DNA from: Clostridiales bacterium
Lineage (GTDB): Bacteria; Bacillota; Clostridia; Oscillospirales; Acutalibacteraceae
Assembly: GCA_020860025.1 (NCBI GenBank)
Contig: JAJBVC010000184.1
Span: forward strand, 1-19,556
DNA length: 19,556 bases
Direction of reading: 5' to 3'
Every line of letters begins with the position of its first letter. The first letter of the stretch is position 1. The notes beneath the pieces were generated by a model. It was not told where the DNA came from. It did not search any database and worked only from the letters and a program-made list of their open reading frames with translations. The position numbers and the translations under genes are program-made. Positions 7,639 through 15,574 of the stretch are shown here, in pieces.

Positions 7639-8675
7639 TGGATATTGAGAGAATTATAACTTATTTAAAGGAATATGACGGTGTACCGCTTACTTTTATG
7701 GAGGTCTGCGGTACTCATACAGCCGCAATAAGTGAAAACGGTATTCCATCTCTTTTAAGTGATAAAATCCATTTGGTAAGCGGGCCGGGCTGTCCCGTAT
7801 GCGTTACTGTTGCAAGCTATATTGACAGGTTATGCGCTCTTTCGGCAGAGCCGAACACTTGCATTGTCACTTTCGGCGATATGATAAGAGTGCCCGGTTC
7901 ATCCGACGCACTCAGTGATATGAAATCAAAGGGAGGAAAAATCAACATGGTTTACTCCCCTTTCGAGATTATAAATCTTGCCGAAAACGACACTGATACA
8001 ACTTTTATTTTTGCAGCCGTCGGATTTGAAACCACAACTCCCATATACGCTCTTCTTATGGAGCAGATAATCAGTAAGAACATTAAAAATATAAAATTTT
8101 TAACATCGCTTAAAACTATGCCTGCAGCTATTGATTATCTTTGCGCTTCAAACAGTAAAATCGACGGTTTCATTGCGCCGGGTCACGTTGCCGTTATTAC
8201 CGGTGCGAACGCTTTTTTACCGCTTGCAAAAAAATATAATTTGCCTTTCGTTGTCAGCGGATTTAAGGGCGAGGAGCTTTTAGCTACAATTTACAGTCTT
8301 GTGAAATTGAGCGGTCAGGGCGAGGTTTTAAACCTATACAAATCAGCCGTGACGACTGACGGCAATAAAAAGGCGCAGGAAATTGTTAAAAAATATTTTG
8401 AGCCGTATGACGCTTACTGGCGTGGTATGGGAAAAATTAACGGCTCGGGTCTGATTCTTAAATCACAGTATGCCAAATACGACGCAGGAAGCGAAAACTT
8501 GAATGAGGACAGCAAAAAGAACACAGCGTGTCGCTGCGGTGAGGTTATAACAGGGACTGCTTTACCAAGTCAGTGTCCGCTGTTTTGCAAAATATGCACA
8601 CCTGAAAATCCGCAGGGCGCCTGTATGGTATCAAACGAAGGAGCGTGTTTTCACGCCTTTACCAATCGAAACTGA
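7638..8675 (+). CDS. hypD: Hydrogenase maturation protein HypD
   Basis: HypD is the iron-sulfur scaffold (345 aa) on which, with HypC, the Fe(CN)2CO moiety is assembled. Visible motifs are MEVCGTHT (Cys24), SGPGCPVCV (Cys52, Cys55), TFGDMIRVPGS, AVGFETTTP, APGHVAVITG and VVSGFKGEE. The C-terminal [4Fe-4S] region contains CRCGEVITG, QCPLFCKICTPE and GACMVSNEGAC. I chose ATG 7638 over the TTG one codon earlier because it forms a TGATG overlap with hypC and has GAGG at 7624-7627 at good spacing. Length is close to the family's usual 350-370. Confidence 0.96.
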   Translation: MDIERIITYLKEYDGVPLTFMEVCGTHTAAISENGIPSLLSDKIHLVSGPGCPVCVTVASYIDRLCALSAEPNTCIVTFGDMIRVPGSSDALSDMKSKGGKINMVYSPFEIINLAENDTDTTFIFAAVGFETTTPIYALLMEQIISKNIKNIKFLTSLKTMPAAIDYLCASNSKIDGFIAPGHVAVITGANAFLPLAKKYNLPFVVSGFKGEELLATIYSLVKLSGQGEVLNLYKSAVTTDGNKKAQEIVKKYFEPYDAYWRGMGKINGSGLILKSQYAKYDAGSENLNEDSKKNTACRCGEVITGTALPSQCPLFCKICTPENPQGACMVSNEGACFHAFTNRN

Positions 8676-8689
8676 TAAGAGGTATAAAA

Positions 8690-9670
8690 ATGAAAATTAC
8701 ACTTGCTCACGGCAGCGGAGGTCAATCGACAAGCGAGCTTATAAATTCCGTTTTTGCAAAGCATTTTTCCAATCCGATACTAAATATGATGGAGGACAGC
8801 GCAGTCGTTGACGGTTCGTCACGTATTGCAATTACGACCGATTCCTTCGTAATCACGCCTGTTATTTTCAAGGGCGGTGACATCGGCAGGCTTTCTGTCT
8901 CGGGAACGGTAAACGATTTACTTATGCGAGGCGCAGTTCCGAAATACATAACAAGCGCATTTATTATTGAAGAGGGTGCTGATACCGAAACTCTTGATTA
9001 CATTGCAAAGTCAATGGCTGACACGGCAAAGGAAGCCGGCGTAACAATTGTCTGCGGCGATACAAAGGTCGTTGACGGCAACGGCGGTATTTACATTAAC
9101 ACAACAGGAGTAGGATTTGTTAAAGAGAGTACGGATATTCTTTCAACAAACCTGCGTGAGGGCGATGCGGTTGTGGCAAGCGGTAATATGGGCGACCACC
9201 ACGCAACAATTCTTTCAGCGAGAATGAATATAGAAAATAATATTAAATCAGACAATGCTCCTTTGGTTGAAATGGTAAGGAAAATGCTTAAATCAGGCAT
9301 TGAACTTCACTGTATGCGTGACGTTACAAGGGGCGGACTCGGCACCGTACTGTGCGAACTTGCAAAGGCGTCAGGCGTTGCGATAGAGATTGAAGAAAAT
9401 AAAATTCCCGTTGACGAGGAAGTAAAATCATTTGCTAAAATACTGGGACTTGACATTCTGCATATGGGTAACGAGGGCAAGCTTGTTGCAATAATGCCAA
9501 TGGCGCAGGCTGAAGAAGCGGTAAAAATTATGCGTTCAAGCAAATACGGTGAAAATACGCAGATTATCGGTGAGGTTAAAAAAGGAAACGGTGTAACCTT
9601 AATAACGCCTCTCGGCGGAAAACGTCAGGTTCACGTTCTCTTCGGAGAAGGACTTCCGAGAATATGCTGA
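8690..9670 (+). CDS. hypE: Hydrogenase maturation protein HypE
   Basis: HypE (326 aa, PurM/AIR-synthase fold) dehydrates the carbamoyl group received from HypF on its C-terminal Cys to a thiocyanate, using ATP, and donates CN to the HypC-HypD complex. The C-terminus is exactly PRIC, with Cys326 the acceptor. Further motifs are LAHGSGGQ, MEDSAVVD, TTDSFVITP, GTVNDLLMRGA, CGDTKVVDG, DVTRGGLG and NEGKL. ATG 8690 has AAGAGG at 8678-8683; an in-frame ATG at 8645 lies within hypD and would add a non-homologous tail. Last gene of the ech-hyp operon, followed by an intrinsic terminator. Confidence 0.96.
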   Translation: MKITLAHGSGGQSTSELINSVFAKHFSNPILNMMEDSAVVDGSSRIAITTDSFVITPVIFKGGDIGRLSVSGTVNDLLMRGAVPKYITSAFIIEEGADTETLDYIAKSMADTAKEAGVTIVCGDTKVVDGNGGIYINTTGVGFVKESTDILSTNLREGDAVVASGNMGDHHATILSARMNIENNIKSDNAPLVEMVRKMLKSGIELHCMRDVTRGGLGTVLCELAKASGVAIEIEENKIPVDEEVKSFAKILGLDILHMGNEGKLVAIMPMAQAEEAVKIMRSSKYGENTQIIGEVKKGNGVTLITPLGGKRQVHVLFGEGLPRIC

Positions 9671-9690
9671 TAAATAATATTTTCCAAAAT

Positions 9691-9730
9691 GCAGGGTGCA
9701 ATTATTAAATGCACTCTGCTTTTTATATTT
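9691..9730 (+). terminator. Rho-independent terminator of the ech-hyp operon
   Basis: A 10-bp stem (9691-9700 with 9710-9719, GCAGGGTGCA with one G-U pair) and a 9-nt loop are followed by TTTTTATATTTT. It lies 20 bases after the hypE stop, as expected for the end of this operon. Confidence 0.9.
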
Positions 9731-9877
9731 TGCGACAATATCTGTTTAAATCGTTTATAGACAAAAAAGACGCAAAATGTACTATACAACAGGAATAACA
9801 TCGAAAAAGTCAAGATACAAGTCCTTGTGGTCATTATGAATAGAGTGTAAATTCTAATTGCATATATTCCATAATTA

Positions 9878-9906
9878 TTGAAAAAAGGCACAATATATGG
9901 TATAAT
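9878..9906 (+). promoter_or_regulatory. Sigma-A promoter of the nfeD-qmcA operon
   Basis: The -35 box TTGAAA (9878-9883) and a perfect -10 TATAAT (9901-9906) are separated by exactly 17 bases. Transcription would start near 9913, giving a leader of about 75 nt. The leader contains a 14-bp palindrome (9949-9962). The rest of the 256-base gap from the terminator to ATG 9987 is AT-rich, and I see no gene in it. Confidence 0.8.
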
Positions 9907-9986
9907 ATAGCCACAGTAGACAGATGAAAGCATATGTGTACTGAAGAAACATATATATATGTAATGAAAGGACGGAGGTGATTGCA

Positions 9987-10439
9987 ATGGGTGAACTTGC
10001 TACTACCACAATGTATGTTCTGTGGGCGGCGGCGATTGTTTTATTCGGCGTACTTGAAGCCGTAACCGCTCAGCTCGTATCAATATGGTTTATGATAGGT
10101 TCAATCGGAGCGTTTATAGCAGCCCTTTGCGGCGGCACATTCAAAACACAGATGATAGTATTTTTGGCAATAACGGTTTTGGCTCTTGCTGTCACAAGAC
10201 CGCTTGTAAAAAAATATATCAAACCTAAAATTGAAAGAACTAATGCTGACCGAGTAATTAACCAAACCGGCGTTGTTGTTGAGGAGATTAACAATTTATC
10301 CGCAACAGGTCAGGTAAAGGTTGACGGCAAACTATGGACGGCACGTTCTGACAATAACAGTATAATTCCCTGTGACAGTTTAGTTACAATAAAAGAAATT
10401 CAGGGGGTTAAACTGATAGTAACGACAAATAATAATTAG
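9987..10439 (+). CDS. NfeD-like membrane protein (short form, SPFH partner)
   Basis: A 150-residue NfeD-family protein: about three hydrophobic helices in residues 8-75, then a cytoplasmic OB-fold domain (about 85-148) with the pattern GVVVEEINNLSATGQVKV followed by WTAR. Short NfeD proteins work with stomatin/SPFH proteins encoded next door, as E. coli YbbJ does with QmcA, in membrane organisation or quality control. The exact reaction is unknown and the protease domain of long NfeD proteins is absent. Start: ATG 9987 is 7 bases from GGAGGT (9974-9979); the in-frame GTG at 9978 overlaps that site and so cannot use it. The SPFH gene follows after 18 bases. Confidence 0.85.
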   Translation: MGELATTTMYVLWAAAIVLFGVLEAVTAQLVSIWFMIGSIGAFIAALCGGTFKTQMIVFLAITVLALAVTRPLVKKYIKPKIERTNADRVINQTGVVVEEINNLSATGQVKVDGKLWTARSDNNSIIPCDSLVTIKEIQGVKLIVTTNNN

Positions 10440-10457
10440 AAAAAAAGGAGAAATTTT

Positions 10458-11378
10458 ATGGCATTCGTTATTATTGCACTAATTATCATTGCACTTGTAG
10501 CACTTGTACTTGCAAACATCAGGGTAGTACCGCAGTCAAAGGCTTATGTAATTGAAAGGCTCGGCACTTACTTTGCAACATGGCAGACAGGTCTGCACGT
10601 AAAAATTCCGTTTATCGACAGAGTTGCGAAAATCGTATCCTTAAAAGAGCAGGTTGTTGATTTCAAGCCGCAGCCTGTTATTACAAAGGACAACGTAACA
10701 ATGCAGATTGACACGGTAGTATTTTACCAAATTACCGACCCTAAGCTTTATACCTATGGTGTTGAAAGCCCTATTTCAGCTATTGAAAATTTATCGGCAA
10801 CAACATTGCGTAACATTATCGGTGAACTCGAACTTGACTCAACGCTTACATCACGTGACACTATCAACGCTAAAATCAGAGTAATTCTTGATGAAGCAAC
10901 CGACCCATGGGGCATTAAGGTAAACAGAGTTGAGCTGAAAAACATTATTCCGCCGAGAGAAATTCAGGACGCTATGGAAAAGCAGATGAAAGCAGAGCGT
11001 GAGCGCCGTGAATCAATTCTTCGTGCCGAGGGTGAAAAGCAGTCGAAAATTCTTGTAGCCGAAGGTCATAAGGAATCAAAAATTCTTGAGGCTGAGGCTG
11101 ATAAGCAGTCGGCAATCCTCCACGCAGAAGCTGTTAAGGAAGCTAAAATACGTGAAGCTGAGGGTGAAGCTAACGCTATTTTAAAGGTTCAGGAGGCTAC
11201 GGCAAACGCTATCAAGCTTCTTAACGAGGCTGACGCTAATGACGCTGTAATTAAACTTAAGGCTCTTGAAGCATTTGAAAAAGCAGCCGACGGTCAGTCA
11301 ACAAAGATTATTATTCCGTCGGAAATTCAGGGCCTTGCGGGACTTGCCGAAGGAATTGTTGAAACTGCAAAAAAATAA
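10458..11378 (+). CDS. qmcA: Stomatin/QmcA-type SPFH (band 7) membrane protein
   Basis: A 306-residue SPFH/stomatin (slipin) protein: one N-terminal membrane helix (about 2-21), an SPFH domain (about 23-180, with VVPQSKAYVIERLGTY, KIPFIDRVAKIVSLKE and TKDNVTMQIDTVV), then a long alpha-helical region of regular 11-residue repeats (about 189-260), and a hydrophobic C-terminus with IIPSEIQGLAGLAEGI. Such proteins oligomerise into membrane rings or cages and are linked to membrane microdomains and protease control. AAAAAGGAG sits just upstream of the ATG. The closest known parallel is E. coli QmcA beside its NfeD partner; the symbol is assigned by family resemblance. Confidence 0.88.
   Translation: MAFVIIALIIIALVALVLANIRVVPQSKAYVIERLGTYFATWQTGLHVKIPFIDRVAKIVSLKEQVVDFKPQPVITKDNVTMQIDTVVFYQITDPKLYTYGVESPISAIENLSATTLRNIIGELELDSTLTSRDTINAKIRVILDEATDPWGIKVNRVELKNIIPPREIQDAMEKQMKAERERRESILRAEGEKQSKILVAEGHKESKILEAEADKQSAILHAEAVKEAKIREAEGEANAILKVQEATANAIKLLNEADANDAVIKLKALEAFEKAADGQSTKIIIPSEIQGLAGLAEGIVETAKK
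11022..11186 (+). repeat. 33-bp (11-residue) coding repeats in the SPFH protein
   Basis: Five consecutive 11-residue units of the form xAEGxKxSKIL cover residues 189-243, for example RAEGEKQSKIL, VAEGHKESKIL and EAEADKQSAIL. Degenerate units continue to about residue 265. The hendecad period indicates a right-handed or straight coiled coil, as known in the SPFH family. Confidence 0.8.
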
Positions 11379-11400
11379 GCAGTAAGTAAACTGATAAACT

Positions 11401-11462
11401 AAATCCTCCGATGTACAGAAATTTATAATTTGGCATAGTTTCTGATTGCTCGGAGGATTTTA
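11401..11462 (+). terminator. Composite hairpin after the SPFH gene, probable terminator
   Basis: A perfect 11-bp outer stem (11401-11411 with 11450-11460, AAATCCTCCGA) encloses a second 6-bp stem (CAGAAA 11416-11421 with TTTCTG 11439-11444). The 3' arm ends in ATTTTAT, a short U run. It begins 22 bases after the stop of the SPFH gene. The weak U tract and large loop leave room for a different role of this structured RNA. Confidence 0.6.
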
Positions 11463-11532
11463 TAAAAGGCTTTGTACGAACATCAACATTTGATAATAGT
11501 TCACCTTTTCAAACGGTATAACGGTTAATTCT

Positions 11533-11772
11533 ATGAAAAATAACAGCTTTGAAAATGAAAAACAAAAAAATAAAATAAAAAAGTTAATAAGTATAACTGT
11601 TGTTTTTGTCATATTGTACGCAGCGCTTATTTTCGGAATTGCACGCTGTATTTATTTCAGAAATTGTCAGTACCCCGTTGTGATGACCGACGGAATATAT
11701 GCGTTTTTATTTTCTGCATTGCTGATATTTTTAATTGTTATACATATTAAGATTTTCGTTTCTATGCGTTAA
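11533..11772 (+). CDS. Small two-helix membrane protein of unknown function
   Basis: A 79-residue protein that I do not recognise. It has a Lys/Asn/Glu-rich N-terminus (about 1-18), a hydrophobic helix (about 19-38), a short Cys-containing loop (RCIYFRNCQYP) and a second helix (about 54-75), so it is probably a hairpin in the membrane. Codon use resembles the neighbours. The ATG lacks a clear Shine-Dalgarno and I see no convincing promoter, which lowers confidence. It stands alone between the composite hairpin and the convergent-gene hairpin. Confidence 0.5.
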   Translation: MKNNSFENEKQKNKIKKLISITVVFVILYAALIFGIARCIYFRNCQYPVVMTDGIYAFLFSALLIFLIVIHIKIFVSMR

Positions 11773-11819
11773 ACGAAACGATAAAAACAAATCCAAAAAA
11801 GTTTAAGACGCTGAGTTGA

Positions 11820-11853
11820 AAAGTGGCGAGAGTATGGAAACTCTCGCCACTTT
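11820..11853. terminator. Bidirectional terminator hairpin between convergent units
   Basis: A perfect 14-bp stem (11820-11833 with 11840-11853, AAAGTGGCGAGAGT) with a 6-nt loop lies 47 bases after the small + strand gene and 43 bases beyond the end of the - strand ABC operon. It reads ACTTTAATTTG after the stem on + and ACTTTTC on -, so it can serve both directions. Confidence 0.75.
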
Positions 11854-11896
11854 AATTTGTACTGTTAAATTAACAATTCAACTTGATTATAAGCAC

Positions 11897-13702
11897 TTAC
11901 TCACCGTCAGAAGTACCCTTACGGTATTTTTCCGCCTGCAAATTAAACATATAGGCATAGGTGCCGTTTTGCTCAATCAATTCTGCATGAGAACCGCTTT
12001 CTATAATTCTGCCGTTTTCCATAACATAAATCTTATCGGCATTAATGGTGGTTGAAAGCCTGTGCGAAATAAACACAACCGTCTTATCCTTTGCAGCGTC
12101 AAGTATTGCTTGATTAAGCTGATACTCAGCAACAGGGTCGAGATTAGCTGACGGCTCGTCAAGAATTACATACGGACAATCTTTATAAAACGCTCTTGCA
12201 ATGGCGATTTTCTGAGCCTCGCCGCCTGAGGCCATTATACCGTTATCGTCAAATTCACGCAAAAGTTCCGTATCAATTCCATTATCAAGCGGTTTTGAAA
12301 ATCCGCTGTGCTTTAATGCCTGCATAACACGCTGCTCGTCGGGATTATTATCAAGCGCAACATTTTCCCCGACCGAACAGGCAAAAAGCTGAAAATCCTG
12401 GAAAACAGCCGAAAATCTGTCACGGTGCGACTTAACGGTTACATCTTTTATATTCTCTCCGTCAATGAGTATTTCACCTTCGGTTGCGTCATAAAGGCGC
12501 AAAAGCAAATTGGTAAGCGTTGTTTTACCTGCACCGTTATAACCGACAAGAGCAATTTTTTCGTAAGGATGAACAGTTAAGTTAATATCGCTTAAAGTAG
12601 GCTCATCATTTCCGGGATATGTAAACGAGAGATTTTTAACCTCTATAGTCTTCGGCTCGCCTACAGTTGCAATATTTTCGCCGTCCTTTATCTTGCTGTC
12701 GGTATTTAAAAATTCCCTGTACTTTTCAATCATCTTTGCACGTTCCGAAAAAGTACGAACAGCCCAAACTGTAAGGAATGAAAAACTGCTTGCAATAGAG
12801 AAAGCGCCGTTAAACGTTGCGACAAAATCACCTGCCGAAAGCGTATGCCTTTCAAGCACGCAATAACCGAGATAAAGCGGAAGTACAAACATAAAGCCTA
12901 AAATCTGCACACCCGATTCCTGGAAAAAGTAAGCCGTATCAATTTTTCTTACATATTTTTTCTGATTATCGCAAACTTCCTGCGCCGCCTCATTATACCT
13001 TTTGAGCAAAAGAGGCATAATATTGTTCATTCGTATCTCTTTAACGTAATCCTGAAGATAGAAAACTCTTGCAAAATAATCCGCTCTGCGGTGAAGACGG
13101 TTATTTTCCTCACGGCGATCCATTTGTAAATTACCGATTTTCTTGCTTAAAGGTGTGAAAACAACAACAAATACTAAAATAATCACAAGGCAAATTGGGT
13201 CAATAGTAAAAATTATTGAGCCTATTGTGAAAAGCGAAACAATTTCGCCCACATAGTTTTGAACAAGTCCCAATATATTTTGAATATTGTCAGACGAGGA
13301 TTCGATTGTAAGAATGAAATTGTTATAAAATTTCGGATTATCATAACATTCCAAATCAAGCTCCTGCGCCTTTTTATAGAGCTTTTCATTGAGTCCCTTA
13401 TAAGCATTTTCCCTTGCAATATGCCAGTAAAGTTCTCTGAATATACAGTTTGCCACTTCGGTAACGATAAGCACCACGGCAATTACAGCAACGGCTTTAA
13501 ACACCTTTGATACGGCATCGCCGCTTGAAATTATATCAACAATATATTTTACACCCAAAACAGATATTAACCTTGTCGGAAGCTTTGACACGATTCCCCA
13601 GACAATCTCGCCGATTACAAGTCCGGGCGCTACCTTAAAGAGCAAAAAGACAAAATAGAGTACGTTTGAAATCATTGAATGTTCTTGTTTTTTATTCTTC
13701 AT
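11897..13702 (-). CDS. ABC exporter half-transporter (permease-ATPase fusion), second of a pair
   Basis: A 601-residue type IV ABC exporter subunit: an N-terminal six-helix transmembrane domain (about 1-330) and a C-terminal ATPase. The ATPase has Walker A GYNGAGKTT (about 385-393), Q-loop VFQDFQ, signature ASGGEAQ (about 491-497), Walker B with catalytic Glu in YVILDEPS (about 510-517), D-loop NLDP and H-loop FISHRLS. The start taken is ATG at 13702, with GAGGAGG nine bases upstream; a GTG three codons earlier (13711) is possible. It overlaps the end of the other ABC gene by 11 bases, so the two are probably coupled and form a heterodimer. The substrate cannot be read from the sequence. Confidence 0.88.
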   Translation of the reverse strand: MKNKKQEHSMISNVLYFVFLLFKVAPGLVIGEIVWGIVSKLPTRLISVLGVKYIVDIISSGDAVSKVFKAVAVIAVVLIVTEVANCIFRELYWHIARENAYKGLNEKLYKKAQELDLECYDNPKFYNNFILTIESSSDNIQNILGLVQNYVGEIVSLFTIGSIIFTIDPICLVIILVFVVVFTPLSKKIGNLQMDRREENNRLHRRADYFARVFYLQDYVKEIRMNNIMPLLLKRYNEAAQEVCDNQKKYVRKIDTAYFFQESGVQILGFMFVLPLYLGYCVLERHTLSAGDFVATFNGAFSIASSFSFLTVWAVRTFSERAKMIEKYREFLNTDSKIKDGENIATVGEPKTIEVKNLSFTYPGNDEPTLSDINLTVHPYEKIALVGYNGAGKTTLTNLLLRLYDATEGEILIDGENIKDVTVKSHRDRFSAVFQDFQLFACSVGENVALDNNPDEQRVMQALKHSGFSKPLDNGIDTELLREFDDNGIMASGGEAQKIAIARAFYKDCPYVILDEPSANLDPVAEYQLNQAILDAAKDKTVVFISHRLSTTINADKIYVMENGRIIESGSHAELIEQNGTYAYMFNLQAEKYRKGTSDGE

Positions 13703-15518
13703 CGCCGTCACCCTCCTCTTTATAAGCAGACGCCTGAAGAGTAAACATCTCGCTGTATTTACCTTTTAACTGCATAAGCTCGCTGTGACTGCCACTCTCG
13801 ATTACCATACCGTTTTCAAGAACGAAAATATTTTGCGACAGCACTGCACTTGATAAACGGTGAGATATATAAATAACAGTTTTATCCTCGGTCGCTTCAA
13901 TCAGATTTTCGTACATCTTATATTCGGCTATAGGGTCAAGAGCTGATGACGGTTCGTCTAAAATTGCAATATCAAAATTCTTTGCAAAAATACGAGCAAC
14001 AGCCGTTTTTTGCGCTTCACCGCCGGAAAGACCGACGCCGTTTTCATCAAACTCACGAGTTAAAAGAGTATTTCCCTTATTTTCAAGAGTGTTAATTTTA
14101 TCCCACACACCGCTTTTAATAAGCGCCTGACGGGCAATTTCTTCATCTTCTTCACTGCACTCACGGCAAAGCACATTTTCGTTTACGGAAAGAGCAAACG
14201 TCTTGTAATCCTGAAATACGGTTGCAAAACGATTTCTTAAAGAATCCTGCTTATATTCCTTAATGTTAATTCCGTTATATAAAATTTCACCTTTTGTTAC
14301 ATCGTAAAATCTCAAAAGGAGTTTAACGAGAGTTGACTTACCTGCGCCGTTAATACCGACAATCGCAACAGTCTGACCCTTTTCTATTTTAAGGTTAACG
14401 TCCTTGAGTGAATAGTCTTTGGCACTCGGATATTTAAACGATACATTTTTAAGTTCAAGGCTTTCAAACTCGCCCGCTTCCCTGTCGCCGTCCGTAATTT
14501 TGCTCTCATATTCAAAAAAGTCACGCATATTTTGAAAATAAAAAGCAACCTGGGTTAAATCCGAAAATCCTCTTGCAATAGACATAGTCGTCCCACGCAC
14601 GGAATTTATTGACGAAAGTACAACGGAAAAGCCCGATATATCCATATTGTTTGACACGGCAAACTGATAGCCGGCATAAGCGTATGTACCGACTATAGGG
14701 AAAATTTCACCGCAAAACGAGCTTAGAATACTGAATAAAAACAGCTTCATTCCATACTTTTTTATGATTTCTATATTGCTTTTAATAGCTGCGTAAAATC
14801 TTTTCATAATGACTGAAAAAATATTTGATGTACGCATATCTTTTGAAAAATCTCTTAAAAATACAGTCCTTTGAATATACGCTTTAACACGATTATTCTT
14901 AGTCATCTTTAAATCACGTTTAAAGAAAACCTTGCTCCTGAAGATTTCAACAACGAAAACGAGCATAACAGGTAAAAGAAAAATAAGATATGACGGGTCA
15001 ATGCTCGTTATGACGGATATTACGGAAACGAATGATATAAACGAACCGATAACTGTTGCAAGATTATCTGAAAACGTACTGAAATAACCGTTTGTAAGTA
15101 TATTGGCGGCACGCTGATATTTGTCATAAAAAGCAGGGTCTTCATAAGAACTTACGTCTACCTTAGCCGCTTTTTCAAACAACATATTGTTGAGGGACTT
15201 AAATATATTTTTCTCGCCTATTCTTGCCATATAGTCGCCCCAAACCGTTATCACTTCGGTAACAAGCCCTATTACCAAAAATAATACGAGGCATTTTACA
15301 TAATAGGCAAAGTCGCCCTCGCCCTGAATTACAGACAAAAGCACCTTGAGAAGTAATACGCTTTGAATAAACTGACCGAAAATAATACTTGCACATTGAG
15401 ACAGAATATTGCTTATGAGATACCATTTGTCAGCTTTAATAAGTATTTTTGTCGCCCAAACCAAATTTTTTATGACAGGTACTTTTTCGTGTTCCTCTCT
15501 CGGAAATCTTGGCGGCAT
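13692..15518 (-). CDS. ABC exporter half-transporter (permease-ATPase fusion), first of a pair
   Basis: A 608-residue ABC exporter subunit of the same layout as its downstream partner: six transmembrane helices (about 30-340), then an ATPase with Walker A GINGAGKST (about 387-395), Q-loop VFQDYK, signature LSGGEAQ (about 497-503), Walker B AILDEPSS with the catalytic Glu, D-loop ALDP and H-loop YISHRLS. Both partners keep the catalytic Glu and His, so neither ATP site looks degenerate. The N-terminus is a short Pro/Arg/Glu-rich cytoplasmic stretch. AGAGGTG precedes the ATG. The phosphoesterase gene lies 56 bases upstream with no terminator between, so the three probably share a transcript. 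Confidence 0.88.
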   Translation of the reverse strand: MPPRFPREEHEKVPVIKNLVWATKILIKADKWYLISNILSQCASIIFGQFIQSVLLLKVLLSVIQGEGDFAYYVKCLVLFLVIGLVTEVITVWGDYMARIGEKNIFKSLNNMLFEKAAKVDVSSYEDPAFYDKYQRAANILTNGYFSTFSDNLATVIGSFISFVSVISVITSIDPSYLIFLLPVMLVFVVEIFRSKVFFKRDLKMTKNNRVKAYIQRTVFLRDFSKDMRTSNIFSVIMKRFYAAIKSNIEIIKKYGMKLFLFSILSSFCGEIFPIVGTYAYAGYQFAVSNNMDISGFSVVLSSINSVRGTTMSIARGFSDLTQVAFYFQNMRDFFEYESKITDGDREAGEFESLELKNVSFKYPSAKDYSLKDVNLKIEKGQTVAIVGINGAGKSTLVKLLLRFYDVTKGEILYNGINIKEYKQDSLRNRFATVFQDYKTFALSVNENVLCRECSEEDEEIARQALIKSGVWDKINTLENKGNTLLTREFDENGVGLSGGEAQKTAVARIFAKNFDIAILDEPSSALDPIAEYKMYENLIEATEDKTVIYISHRLSSAVLSQNIFVLENGMVIESGSHSELMQLKGKYSEMFTLQASAYKEEGDGDEE

Positions 15519-15574
15519 TTAATCACCTCTTTAAATATTTATATTTTAATTTCTTTTAGTTTATCTTACGGCAT

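Noticed and set aside
9631..9987. Open frame of 118 codons on the - strand across the hypE end and the nfeD promoter region
   Set aside because: It runs over the hypE 3' end, a clear terminator and a near-consensus + strand promoter, and its hydrophobic look comes from AT-rich intergenic DNA.
11472..11499. Possible promoter (TTGTAC, TAATAG) for the small membrane protein
   Set aside because: The -10 box matches poorly, and the better GATAAT has only a 14-base spacer, so I do not call it.
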